This document shows, one piece after another, positions 24,974 through 32,121 of a stretch of 32,121 bases of DNA (position 1 is the first letter of the stretch; the number at the start of each line of letters is the position of its first letter). The position numbers and the translations under genes are program-made. Source of the DNA: Lachnospiraceae bacterium (GTDB taxonomy: Bacteria; Bacillota; Clostridia; Lachnospirales; Lachnospiraceae); contig CAJTCH010000054.1 of NCBI GenBank assembly GCA_910574715.1, forward strand, positions 1 to 32,121, given 5' to 3'. The notes under the pieces were generated by a model that was not told the origin of the DNA, made no database searches, and saw nothing but the letters and a program-made list of their open reading frames with translations.

Positions 24974-25015
24974 AGTGTAACAATCCCCCTCCTTACTGTC
25001 AAGAAAGAGGGGGAT
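24974..25015 (-). promoter_or_regulatory. Sigma-A promoter of DUF3810 gene overlapped by a perfect dyad
   Basis: On the minus strand TTGACA (25002-24997), a 17-base spacer, then TACACT (24979-24974). A perfect 9-bp inverted repeat, ATCCCCCTC (24983-24991) and GAGGGGGAT (25007-25015), encloses the -35 element. It could be an operator or a terminator-type hairpin of transcripts from the right. Confidence 0.45.
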
Positions 25016-25032
25016 GCTTCCTTATATTTCCT

Positions 25033-25072
25033 TACCCTCAGCGGACAAGGGGACACACGCCCACTGAGGGTA
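25033..25072. terminator. Hairpin after PucR-type regulator gene
   Basis: TACCCTCAG (25033-25041) pairs with CTGAGGGTA (25064-25072) over nine bases with a possible further CGG/CC extension, ten bases beyond the stop codon of the regulator. No T-tract follows on the minus strand, so it may be a weak terminator or an RNA-stability hairpin. Confidence 0.45.
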
Positions 25073-25082
25073 TCATCAGCCG

Positions 25083-26717
25083 CTACAAATTCAGAAATTG
25101 CAGCAGCATCTCCAGTTTCAGCCTGGCGATCCTGTCATCCAGTGACAGGTCAAGAAGCTCCTTCATCTTATCGATCCGCTTTCGGATCGTGTTGATGTGG
25201 ACATACATCTTCTCTGCCGTAACGCTGAAGTTCATATTATTTTCCAGATATACTTTTAATGTCTTTAACGGCTCCCTGTTCTTCTCATCCTGCAGCAGCA
25301 GACGGTACTCGCTCAGCATAGCCTCCAGCTCGTCCTCCTGAATATCGATCCATGCGTAAGGGCCTAGCATTCCGTAATCCCAGATATGATCCTGCGGAAA
25401 TAATTTCTTGCCCATTGCCATTACTTTCTGGCATTTTTTCACTCCATCCTTCAAGGACAGCAGGTTGATCTCATCCCTGCATACGGCAAATTCTAATTCC
25501 ACATCCTTGCATTTTGCTTTCACTTTGATGCGGAACTCCTCCAATATCCGGCTAAAATATTCCAGATCATATTTATCTCCCTCCTGCGCGTCCCAGAGAA
25601 TGATTCCCCTGTTCTCATCTAAGAACGCTATCCTTCCGAAATTGGAAACGGCGCTGTCCAAAAAACTCCTCACAAAATTCTTGCGTTCATCCCTTACACT
25701 TACCGTCTCGTCCTGTGTCTGAGCAAACATGATGCATATATACTTTTTCGACATAGAGATCCCGTGCTGACTCGCCTGATAGATCAGTCTGTCCTGATCC
25801 TTCTCATCATAGTTAAGAGCATACAGCACAAAATTCTCGAACCCTATATTACCGATACTCTGTGCAACCATGATCTGTTCATAGACCGACTGAAGCTCCA
25901 GAAACGCAATCCGTATAGAATATTCGTCGCAGTAGTCCAGGAAATCCTTCGACTCCATCACAACAAAATATGCCTGTGTCACTTTGTTCATGATAATCGG
26001 GATCAACACCCAGCTGATTCTTGGCCCATCTGGATTAACCGGATCGATCAGCCGGTATCTGGTCATATGCATATGCTCGCACAGGCTGTGGCTGCTGTAT
26101 TCTCTTGACGGGTTCCAGTAGTCCTCGTCCCTGAGATGAAAGCTCTCGGAGATCCGCCTGAAATTAGCAGAACTGTAATATGCCCTTTCTTCACCTATAT
26201 CGTATAAAAATGCCGGGAACTTCATCTCCGCCTCAACAGCCTGCAGGATCTTCTTGATCTTCCTTTCCTTGAAGCTTAAGTTTGACAGCTGCAGCACACT
26301 GTTATTCCGAATGCTGAAACGCCTGAACGCCTGATTCATCACAGCTACATTTACCTGATTGATTACATCCATAAATGCAGCCTCAAAAGGCATGCTGATC
26401 AGCGGCACGTCATATCTGTCAAACAATTCAATCACATGCTCGGGAATCGTATCCAGATAACGCTGCCGCTTGATCATCAGCCCTGTCGACAACTGTGCAG
26501 CACCTTCCTGAAAACTGCGTTCCAGGCAATAAGGCTCCTTCGACAACGCATATCCTGAAGTCATGATCAGTTCTTTTCCCTTCGTCCACCGAAGCGCGTC
26601 CGGCGCATCCATAACCGCAACTCCCTGTACCTCTTTTGTCAGGCCTTTGTGACCGGTTATTACATGAAAATCTTTAAAATACTCCTGAGCAAGCAGTTGG
26701 TACAGCGCAATCCCCAT
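25083..26717 (-). CDS. PucR family transcriptional regulator
   Basis: Encodes 544 aa from the ATG at 26717, six bases after GGGGGAG; an in-frame ATG at 26723 abuts that site and one at 26750 has none. The N-terminal PucR domain covers about 1-125 (ITGHKGLTKEVQGVAVMDAP, LIMTSGYALS). A middle ligand-sensing region follows. The C-terminal PucR helix-turn-helix starts near LKTLKVYLENNMNFSVTAEK and continues as MYVHINTIRKRIDKMKELL. Members regulate purine, amino acid or amide catabolism, usually in response to a pathway ligand. It follows the amidohydrolase gene on the same strand after a hairpin, so it is likely the local regulator of this operon and of the divergent M20D gene. Ligand unknown. 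Confidence 0.92.
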   Translation of the reverse strand: MGIALYQLLAQEYFKDFHVITGHKGLTKEVQGVAVMDAPDALRWTKGKELIMTSGYALSKEPYCLERSFQEGAAQLSTGLMIKRQRYLDTIPEHVIELFDRYDVPLISMPFEAAFMDVINQVNVAVMNQAFRRFSIRNNSVLQLSNLSFKERKIKKILQAVEAEMKFPAFLYDIGEERAYYSSANFRRISESFHLRDEDYWNPSREYSSHSLCEHMHMTRYRLIDPVNPDGPRISWVLIPIIMNKVTQAYFVVMESKDFLDYCDEYSIRIAFLELQSVYEQIMVAQSIGNIGFENFVLYALNYDEKDQDRLIYQASQHGISMSKKYICIMFAQTQDETVSVRDERKNFVRSFLDSAVSNFGRIAFLDENRGIILWDAQEGDKYDLEYFSRILEEFRIKVKAKCKDVELEFAVCRDEINLLSLKDGVKKCQKVMAMGKKLFPQDHIWDYGMLGPYAWIDIQEDELEAMLSEYRLLLQDEKNREPLKTLKVYLENNMNFSVTAEKMYVHINTIRKRIDKMKELLDLSLDDRIARLKLEMLLQFLNL

Positions 26718-26751
26718 CTTCATCTCCCCCTGTAAATAATATATATGCACA

Positions 26752-26794
26752 AATCCAGCCCGTTCAAGCTCGTCTTCAACGAAAGGGCTGGATT
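26752..26794. terminator. Hairpin between amidohydrolase and pucR-type gene
   Basis: AATCCAGCCC (26752-26761) pairs perfectly with GGGCTGGATT (26785-26794), with an inner CGTT/AACG pairing. It lies in the 89 bp between the amidohydrolase stop and the regulator start and probably reduces read-through into the regulator. The T-tract is short. Confidence 0.6.
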
Positions 26795-26806
26795 ACCTTC
26801 TAACAA

Positions 26807-28177
26807 TTATGATTCATACATCGGAACATATGCATCCCTCTTCTGGTTAAACTCCGTCAGGATAGCCTCTCTCTGATCAGGCCTGTTATACAGATCGTAT
26901 GCAATGCCTGTAATAATCTGTGCAGCGCTCAGCGCGCCCTTTTCTCCCAATGAGCATCCGGCTGCTGCCGTAGCCTGCCATGTATGAGGCGCTACTCCTG
27001 CCGGCCAGCAGGAAGTAGTGACAACGCACATCGGCATAATGTGGCTGATATCCCCGCTGTCTGAGGACGCGGTCAGCGGATTGATCTGGTACAGATTGCG
27101 GTCATTCAACTTCCATGTCATCGGCCTGCCTTCCGTATCGTATAGCTTCTGTGCTTTTTCCGCGTCTGCTTTCGTCACGGTGCCGACAAGACGGCTGGCG
27201 AACTCTGTCTCCTCATCATCAAAAACCGGAAGCTCTGCTTCTTTCATATTCTGATACGCAAGATCTCCATAGGCATGATTTTCTAGCATCTCACAGCATC
27301 CGTAATCTATTCTCACATCTGCCTCAGTCTCGGTCATGAGCGCCGCGCCTTCCGCTATCTTCCTGATTCTTTTGAGAATATCTTTCACATCCGCTATATA
27401 CGGGGCCCGTACAAAATACCATGAGCCCGCCAACGGCGGAACAATGTTCGGAGCAAATCCGCCGCTGTCCGTAGTATAATGGATCCTTGCCTTAGAAGTC
27501 ACATGCTCTCTTAGATAATTTACCCCAACATTCATCAGCTCGACCGCATCCAGAGCGCTTCGTCCAAGTTCCGGTGCGAACGCGGCATGTGAACTTCTCC
27601 CCCTGAATTCAAAATGTGCCGACGCGCTTGCCAGATAACCGCTGTCATATACCATATTAGCGCTCATCGGATGCCAGCTGATCGCAAAATCACAATCATC
27701 AAACATATGATAATATATCATCTTAACCTTGCCGCTTAAGAGCTCTTCCTCCGGGCATCCGTAGAAACGCACCGTCCCGCTGATCCCCTCCGCTTCCAGA
27801 TAGCGTTTTACCGCGATCGCACCGATAGCCGCGGCCGCGCCCAGAAGATTATGCCCGCATCCGTGTCCCGGTTCCCCTTCCGCTACAGGCGCCTTGTTGT
27901 CCGTCACCTTCTGTGATAAGCCTGGAAGCGCGTCATATTCCCCCAGGATCGCGATCACAGGTTTACCGGAACCATATTCCGCATAAAAAGCATTCTCCAT
28001 ATGCTCCTCATTTACAATCTTAAAACCTTCGCCTCCAAGAAGTTTCCTGAAATAATCGGCGGACTCTTTTTCATTACCCCCAACTTCCGGATGTTCCCAG
28101 ATAAGCCTGCTTGTGGTTTCAAGCAGTGACTTCATCTTCTTCACTTCATTATGAAGATCTCTTTTTTCCATTGCCAT
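26807..28177 (-). CDS. M20 family amidohydrolase, AbgB-like
   Basis: Encodes 456 aa from the ATG at 28177 (GAAGGGAAGAG then ATG); the ATG two codons later at 28171 is equally possible. M20 amidohydrolases use two metal ions to cut amide bonds of N-acyl or aminobenzoyl amino acids or dipeptides. Visible features are the metal ligands in GHGCGHNLLGAA (about 105-116) and EEELLSGK, the lid-domain start SSHAAFAPELGRSALDAVEL and the late segment SSDSGDISHIMPM. Length and order fit p-aminobenzoyl-glutamate hydrolase subunit B and similar aminoacylases. It is the last gene of a three-gene operon behind two membrane proteins (31-bp gap), suggesting it hydrolyses what they bring in. Substrate unknown. 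Confidence 0.9.
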   Translation of the reverse strand: MAMEKRDLHNEVKKMKSLLETTSRLIWEHPEVGGNEKESADYFRKLLGGEGFKIVNEEHMENAFYAEYGSGKPVIAILGEYDALPGLSQKVTDNKAPVAEGEPGHGCGHNLLGAAAAIGAIAVKRYLEAEGISGTVRFYGCPEEELLSGKVKMIYYHMFDDCDFAISWHPMSANMVYDSGYLASASAHFEFRGRSSHAAFAPELGRSALDAVELMNVGVNYLREHVTSKARIHYTTDSGGFAPNIVPPLAGSWYFVRAPYIADVKDILKRIRKIAEGAALMTETEADVRIDYGCCEMLENHAYGDLAYQNMKEAELPVFDDEETEFASRLVGTVTKADAEKAQKLYDTEGRPMTWKLNDRNLYQINPLTASSDSGDISHIMPMCVVTTSCWPAGVAPHTWQATAAAGCSLGEKGALSAAQIITGIAYDLYNRPDQREAILTEFNQKRDAYVPMYES

Positions 28178-28208
28178 CTCTTCCCTTCGACAGTTTATCC
28201 TACTTACT

Positions 28209-28901
28209 CTATGCCTGTTTCTTCGCGTTAGATAAAGTTGTAATACCCACTGCAATACTGATAAACACGCACCCTAATGTTCCAAGCCAGTTAGAAGCTC
28301 CCGGAAGCCAGTTAAATACACCCATACCGATCGCAAAATAAAGTGCGAATGCGATCACAACCATTATAACACTATGTTTGATCATTTTCATGCCAAATTG
28401 AACAAACAGCGCCCCAAAAAGTGCAGGAAGAAGATAATTAAGCGCAGCCTTGACAGAATCCGGAAGCATAGCCAGTACAGAGCTTCCAAGGATCGCGCCG
28501 ATCGTCAGCACGGATACATTGATGATGATGGATACAGCCATACCCAGAGTCGCAATGATAGAACCCTTCTCCGTCCCCGGCTCAACCTCCGCCGCAACCT
28601 GCGCCATACTTGCACACGGAATCCTCATATTAGAAATATTTCCCGACAAAAATGCCATATACGTTCCCGCAGGACCTACCACCGGGAAGTAAGAAATCGG
28701 CTCGACAAACCATAATACGCCAAATGCACTTGTTCCGCTGATAAATGCAGTCAGAAGCGCCGCCGGCTTCGGAACAATACCGTATACCACCGCCAGCACA
28801 AGCGCCGGAGTGAACGCAACCAAAACTCCCAGATATCCTGTTAATTTACCTATCCTATTAATCTTGGGCGTATATTCGTCTTTGTAAAAATCACTGTTCA
28901 T
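28209..28901 (-). CDS. Multi-pass membrane protein, probable transporter partner of DUF5058 protein
   Basis: Encodes 230 aa with five to six hydrophobic segments: after a polar N-terminus (about 1-20) at roughly 22-42, 48-72, 108-138, 142-165, 170-195 and 200-222. A glycine- and proline-rich loop at about 75-100 (PVVGPAGTYMAFLSGNIS) separates two groups and may form a substrate path. Similar proteins are sometimes annotated as small-conductance mechanosensitive channels, a name not supported by any MscS motif seen here. It lies 27 bp after the DUF5058 gene and 31 bp before the amidohydrolase, so it most likely forms a two-component permease with DUF5058. The ATG follows AAGGAGGAG. Confidence 0.7.
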   Translation of the reverse strand: MNSDFYKDEYTPKINRIGKLTGYLGVLVAFTPALVLAVVYGIVPKPAALLTAFISGTSAFGVLWFVEPISYFPVVGPAGTYMAFLSGNISNMRIPCASMAQVAAEVEPGTEKGSIIATLGMAVSIIINVSVLTIGAILGSSVLAMLPDSVKAALNYLLPALFGALFVQFGMKMIKHSVIMVVIAFALYFAIGMGVFNWLPGASNWLGTLGCVFISIAVGITTLSNAKKQA

Positions 28902-28928
28902 ATTCTTCTTCTCCTCCTTATATCAGCC

Positions 28929-29672
28929 TTATACCAGCGCCGTAATGATCATAGCGCCCAAAATCGTAATAGTAAGCGACCATTCTTTCAGCCATCCAAT
29001 GTTCTTACTATTTGCCGCCTTAGTCAGCACAAACATGATAACCGCGCCTAAGATACATGCCAGCAGGTTGTGCCACGCTGAAGACATAGCCGCGGCATCC
29101 GCCTTCTGTATCATGGAATAGAACGGTTTAGATAAGTGGCTTGCGACCATGGCGGAAAATACACCGATAATCGCTGCAGAAGCGATCGTTGTCAGCATTC
29201 CTGCATTCCCCTTAGAAAGCTTGTGTTCGATCTTCTCCATCTTATTCGCTGAAAATGTCGCGAATATAACCCATCCGACAGAACATAATATCATGGTCCA
29301 GACTGCCATGCCAAGCGCCTCTTCCGTCATTGCATCCGTTCCTAATGTCACCCCTACCGCAGAGGTTCCAAGACCTGCCGCAATGGATTCAAACATAACG
29401 GAACCGATCATGGAAAGACGCATCCATCCTACCGGACCTCCTACCGTTACCAACAGTGAAAGCATACCGCTGAGCACTACTATTGACGGCCCGATCGAAG
29501 TTACAGCGCTGCTTTTCATAGCTTTCTTCATCTTATCGTCTGTAAGTCCGACCTTCTTCCCCGCACTATACGCCCCCTTTGCAAAAAGAACCGCCTGAAT
29601 GATTACGAATACCACAGGAATTCCACAGGCGATCCACATAGGCAGTCCATTTGCAATCTGCATTACATCCAT
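28929..29672 (-). CDS. DUF5058 family membrane protein
   Basis: Encodes 247 aa with about six hydrophobic segments: near residues 12-32, 50-75, 80-105, 122-142, 158-180 and 190-245. The central part has small residues and glycines (GLGTSAVGVTLGTDAMTEEA). It has the length and gene context of DUF5058, a family next to amidohydrolase genes in Clostridia, with no transport activity proven to my knowledge. It is the first gene of the operon with a GGAGGAGA ribosome binding site, ahead of a second membrane protein and the AbgB-like amidohydrolase. Upstream lies a 283-bp AT-rich region with several dyads. The two membrane proteins together are about the size of one classical permease, so a split transporter is a reasonable inference. 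Confidence 0.75.
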   Translation of the reverse strand: MDVMQIANGLPMWIACGIPVVFVIIQAVLFAKGAYSAGKKVGLTDDKMKKAMKSSAVTSIGPSIVVLSGMLSLLVTVGGPVGWMRLSMIGSVMFESIAAGLGTSAVGVTLGTDAMTEEALGMAVWTMILCSVGWVIFATFSANKMEKIEHKLSKGNAGMLTTIASAAIIGVFSAMVASHLSKPFYSMIQKADAAAMSSAWHNLLACILGAVIMFVLTKAANSKNIGWLKEWSLTITILGAMIITALV

Positions 29673-29721
29673 CTTTTGTCTCCTCCTTCATATATCTGTT
29701 TCTCTAAATTTATACAATTAT

Positions 29722-29731
29722 ACGAATTCGT
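29722..29731. promoter_or_regulatory. Perfect palindrome ACGAATTCGT, candidate operator
   Basis: A 10-base perfect palindrome 50 bp upstream of the DUF5058 start, adjoining a TATAAT-like -10 on the minus strand (29722-29717). A regulator bound here would block that promoter. The site is inferred from symmetry only. Confidence 0.35.
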
Positions 29732-29780
29732 CTGTACGATAAAAATAAAATAAATTTTCCTTTTCCAATCAATTTCGTAT

Positions 29781-29802
29781 AAAGTGAAGATTTTTTCACT
29801 TT
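29781..29802. promoter_or_regulatory. Inverted repeat AAAGTGAA-N6-TTCACTTT, candidate operator
   Basis: Perfect 8-bp arms at 29781-29788 and 29795-29802 separated by six bases, in the divergent region between the DUF5058 operon and the M20D gene. The size suits a dimeric DNA-binding protein; the adjacent PucR-type regulator is a candidate. Confidence 0.4.
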
Positions 29803-29835
29803 TTATGTCGTTTTTTGTAGAAAATGTCCTGACTA

Positions 29836-29859
29836 TTCTAATTTTTCCCTAAATTAGAA
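29836..29859. promoter_or_regulatory. Inverted repeat TTCTAATTT-N6-AAATTAGAA, candidate operator
   Basis: Perfect 9-bp arms at 29836-29844 and 29851-29859 with a 6-base spacer, the same spacer as the dyad at 29781-29802 but a different arm sequence. It lies about 100 bp upstream of the M20D gene. It could also be a terminator-like hairpin, since T-rich sequence follows on the plus strand. Confidence 0.4.
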
Positions 29860-29955
29860 AAAATTTTTCTTTTTACTTTTACCTGGAAGAGATATCCTGT
29901 TATTAATACATCGAATAATAAGTTTTTAGTATTCTAAGGAGGAAGTTAGATTATC

Positions 29956-31119
29956 ATGAAAAGTCAGATCATGCTGGAAGCAGAACAGCTTCAAGAAGAA
30001 TTGACCGCATGGAGGCGCGAGCTGCATCAAATTCCTGAGATCGGCCTCAGCCTTCCCAGGACAGTTGCATTTGTAACGAAAAAACTGGACGAGATGAACA
30101 TTGCGTATACCGTTTATGAGGAGAGTTCTAATATCGCCGCCTGCATCGGCCGGGGCGATACATGCTATATGATCCGGGGCGATATGGACGCGCTCCCGAT
30201 CGAGGAAAAATCCTGCGAGCCTTTTGCTTCTACTAACGGCTGTATGCACGCCTGCGGACACGATATGCATACCGCTATGCTGCTTGGCGCGGCGAAGCTG
30301 ATCAAAGCGCACGAGTCAGAGCTTCACGGTACCGTCAAGCTTGTCTTCCAGTCTGCGGAAGAGATTTTTGCAGGCGCCGAAGCCGCGATCCGCTCCGGGG
30401 TTATGGATAATCCGCACGTTGACGCCGCCTTGGCGCTGCATGTATTCTCCCAGAAGCCGCTCGGCACATTAGGCGGACATCTTGCCCCCTGCGCCGGGGT
30501 ATACGGTTTCCGCATTAAACTTACGGGGAAGGGCGTGCATGGTTCTACACCGGAGGACGGCGTCGATCCGATCAACACTGCAATTCATATCCATCTGGGA
30601 TTACAGGAATTAATAGCGAGGGAGATCTCTGGATTTGATGAGGTTGCTTTGACGATCGGCAAGTTCCACGCCGGAAGCGCTGCAAATATTATCCCTGAGA
30701 CTGCCGAGATGGAGGGAACCCTCCGTGTATTCAACCCGGATATCCGCAAAAGGATAATTCAGCGGATCCATGAGATCACACAGGGCATAGCCGAAACCTA
30801 CCGCACAAAAGCCGAGATCGAGGTACTCAGCGACGTTCCTCCTATGGTCTGCGACGAGAAAGAACTTGCCTGGTGCCGGGAAGTAATCCACGAAGTTGAT
30901 GATTCCCTGACCATAGATACATTTCACGCGATGGGATCCGAAGATTTTGCCTGCTACTCCGAATTGGTCCCTGCTGCCTTCTTCATGATAGGAGCGGGCG
31001 TCGACGATCCTGAAGAACGGCTGCCGCAGCATAATCCTAAGATCCGTTTTAACGAGAATGTACTTCCGATCGGCGCAGCGGTCTATGCCGCGGCTGTACT
31101 GAAGAGGCTTGGGGAATAA
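29956..31119 (+). CDS. M20D family amidohydrolase (hippurate hydrolase/IAA-amino acid hydrolase type)
   Basis: Encodes 387 aa, the standard length for this peptidase family, which cuts N-acyl amino acids such as N-acetyl- or N-benzoyl-derivatives. Signatures are WRRELHQIPEIG near the N-terminus, the substrate-loop motif RGDMDALPIEE, metal ligands in CMHACGHDMHTAMLLGAA and VFQSAEE, the lid start GKGVHGSTPEDGVDPI, and the C-terminal MGSEDFACY and LPQHNPKIRFNE. No signal peptide is present. The ATG follows AAGGAGGAAG. It diverges from the DUF5058 operon and is followed by a hairpin. Its relation to the other M20 enzyme (AbgB-like) is distant, so they probably act on different members of one substrate class. 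Confidence 0.93.
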   Translation: MKSQIMLEAEQLQEELTAWRRELHQIPEIGLSLPRTVAFVTKKLDEMNIAYTVYEESSNIAACIGRGDTCYMIRGDMDALPIEEKSCEPFASTNGCMHACGHDMHTAMLLGAAKLIKAHESELHGTVKLVFQSAEEIFAGAEAAIRSGVMDNPHVDAALALHVFSQKPLGTLGGHLAPCAGVYGFRIKLTGKGVHGSTPEDGVDPINTAIHIHLGLQELIAREISGFDEVALTIGKFHAGSAANIIPETAEMEGTLRVFNPDIRKRIIQRIHEITQGIAETYRTKAEIEVLSDVPPMVCDEKELAWCREVIHEVDDSLTIDTFHAMGSEDFACYSELVPAAFFMIGAGVDDPEERLPQHNPKIRFNENVLPIGAAVYAAAVLKRLGE

Positions 31120-31132
31120 TCCGTTGCCAGAT

Positions 31133-31164
31133 AAGCGCAGCCTGCATTATAACAGGCTGCGCTT
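31133..31164. terminator. Bidirectional terminator hairpin after M20D gene
   Basis: AAGCGCAGCCTG (31133-31144) pairs perfectly with CAGGCTGCGCTT (31153-31164), 12 bases with an 8-base loop. It lies between convergent genes. No T-tract follows on the plus strand. The 97 bases after it (31165-31261) are GC-rich and hold no gene I can support. Confidence 0.65.
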
Positions 31165-31261
31165 CGGCGATGCAGGCAGTCAAAGCCCCCGCGGCAGTCA
31201 CCAAATGTGCATACAAGCATGCCCGCTTGGCTCGTTGCTCGCGAGAATAAAAACTGCATTC

Positions 31262-32035
31262 TTAACACTTATCGGCAATTACATAGAGCATATCTCCAGG
31301 CTCTACCCCGCCGTGAACAACCATGTTCGTCATTAGACCATCACACGGACAGATATCCCGCGAGATAATTTCTCCATCCCAGCCAACCGTATATCCAAGC
31401 TCCTGTCCCTTATGCACCAGATCTCCGCTATTGATATTAATATAATGAAGACCGCCACACTGCGCAAACAGTACATTTCCGCCGGAATACACCGTCGGCT
31501 CTACATGTATGGCCTCACCTTCCAGCATCTCCACACACATCATCATATTCCTGAGTGCGTCACAAGCCTGGTCTACTTGTTCTTTCCTAAGTCTTCCTTC
31601 TCCTCCTATCTCAAAGAAACAGGATGGAATTCCTATATGATTTGCTTCTGCTACTGCCGAGCCTCTTCCTGGATAATTAGGCATCTGAGGTATCGTTCCC
31701 TGAGGTACTTCCCAGATTTTTTCCGACTTGAACATACGGGCCAATGCCCTTGTTTTCTCGTCTACCGGCTCTCCAATTGGAAGAATCTCAATATTAAAAT
31801 CCAAATCCTCAAATAGTTCCCCTCCATGCATATCTACATGCCAGTCTGCAAGGCTGATAAATGTTTTGAAGATTCTGTCCGCTGCCTGCTTCGTAGGAGA
31901 AATCCCCAAATGCAGACTGTCTCTTCCCATATCTTCTCCTTTTTCCAAACCGGTTGGAAATACAGAATTCATATTCACATTGTCAAGCGGTGAGCGGTGA
32001 GCACAGCTCTGACGCTTAAATTTATACTTACACTC
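31262..32035 (-). pseudogene. 5'-truncated succinylglutamate desuccinylase/aspartoacylase-like protein
   Basis: The stretch from a GTG at 31978 gives 238 codons and resembles the second part of zinc-dependent AstE/aspartoacylase-type deacylases: DWHVDMHGGELFEDLD with the third zinc ligand His, then SCFFEIGGEGRLRKEQVDQA and a C-terminal biotinyl-like beta domain (SGDLVHKGQELGYTVGWDGE). The homology extends upstream of the GTG in the same frame (HRSPLDN then VNMNSVFPTG, where the family has DGxNxNRxFPG) to about 32015, and a stop lies at 32036-32038. No ATG and no ribosome binding site are found there. The first 80-100 residues, with the HGxE zinc ligands, are absent, and the family's usual Arg in NRxFP is Ser. 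It therefore looks like a broken gene. The last 83 bases of the window are AT-rich with nothing recognisable. Confidence 0.75.
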
Positions 32036-32121
32036 TTAGAGTACATTGGATTTTATTTTCTCATTTTGCTTTATCAACGCAATCTTATTTAAGCCATAAA
32101 ATCCCTGTATTCTGCTTTTTT

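Noticed and set aside
31083..31268. 61-aa minus-strand ORF in the gap between the M20D gene and the deacylase remnant
   Set aside because: It includes the terminator hairpin and the end of the M20D gene, lacks a ribosome binding site and matches no family I know. It may be part of a repeated intergenic sequence, which needs a genome search.

Overview
The window looks like a chromosomal segment of a motile, anaerobic, low-to-medium GC Gram-positive bacterium of the Clostridia, most likely Lachnospiraceae. The grounds are strong AGGAGG-type ribosome binding sites, the Firmicutes order flgM-flgN-flgK-flgL-yviE-like-fliW-csrA, and several families common in gut Clostridia (DUF6033-like, DUF6470, DUF3810, DUF5058). 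No rRNA, tRNA, CRISPR array, complete insertion sequence or replication origin was seen. The genus cannot be settled from the sequence alone.

Region 1 (1-5400) is visibly AT-rich and looks accessory. Two paralogous secreted proteins with a shared DPQGL-type motif (162-1229 and 3787-4527) flank a sugar aminotransferase (1317-2450) and a sulfotransferase-like protein (2482-3552). A 125-bp imperfect palindrome resembling a MITE lies at 3590-3714. Next come a small coiled-coil protein (4964-5272) and two broken copies of an AAA-like ATPase/PD-(D/E)XK nuclease: a near full-length copy with an internal deletion and frameshift (5415-6909), and a remnant (4739-4925) that retains the type of segment the first copy lost.

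Region 2 (6939-21371) is the motility locus. On the minus strand are a glycerophosphotransferase-like protein and an overlapping pair made of a FliK-like protein and a free-standing FlhB C-terminal domain (FlhX). On the plus strand cheA-cheW-cheR, then cheB, then flgM-flgN-flgK-flgL-DUF6470-fliW-csrA cover chemotaxis signalling, anti-sigma-28 control, chaperoning, the hook-filament junction and the FliW-CsrA flagellin switch. Flagellin does not follow csrA. Instead a strong terminator separates it from a convergent DUF6033-like gene, whose promoter has the same sigma-28 layout as that of flgM, tying it to the flagellar regulon.

Region 3 (21500-24920) holds topB (DNA topoisomerase III) converging on a DUF3810 membrane metalloprotease-like gene, the two sharing a hairpin at their 3' ends.

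Region 4 (25083-32121) looks like an uptake and hydrolysis locus for N-acyl or amide-linked amino acid derivatives. A minus-strand operon (DUF5058 membrane protein, second membrane protein, AbgB-like M20 amidohydrolase) is followed by a PucR-type regulator. A second M20D amidohydrolase diverges from it across a 283-bp AT-rich region with several perfect dyads. A 5'-truncated aspartoacylase/succinylglutamate desuccinylase-like gene lies at the window edge.
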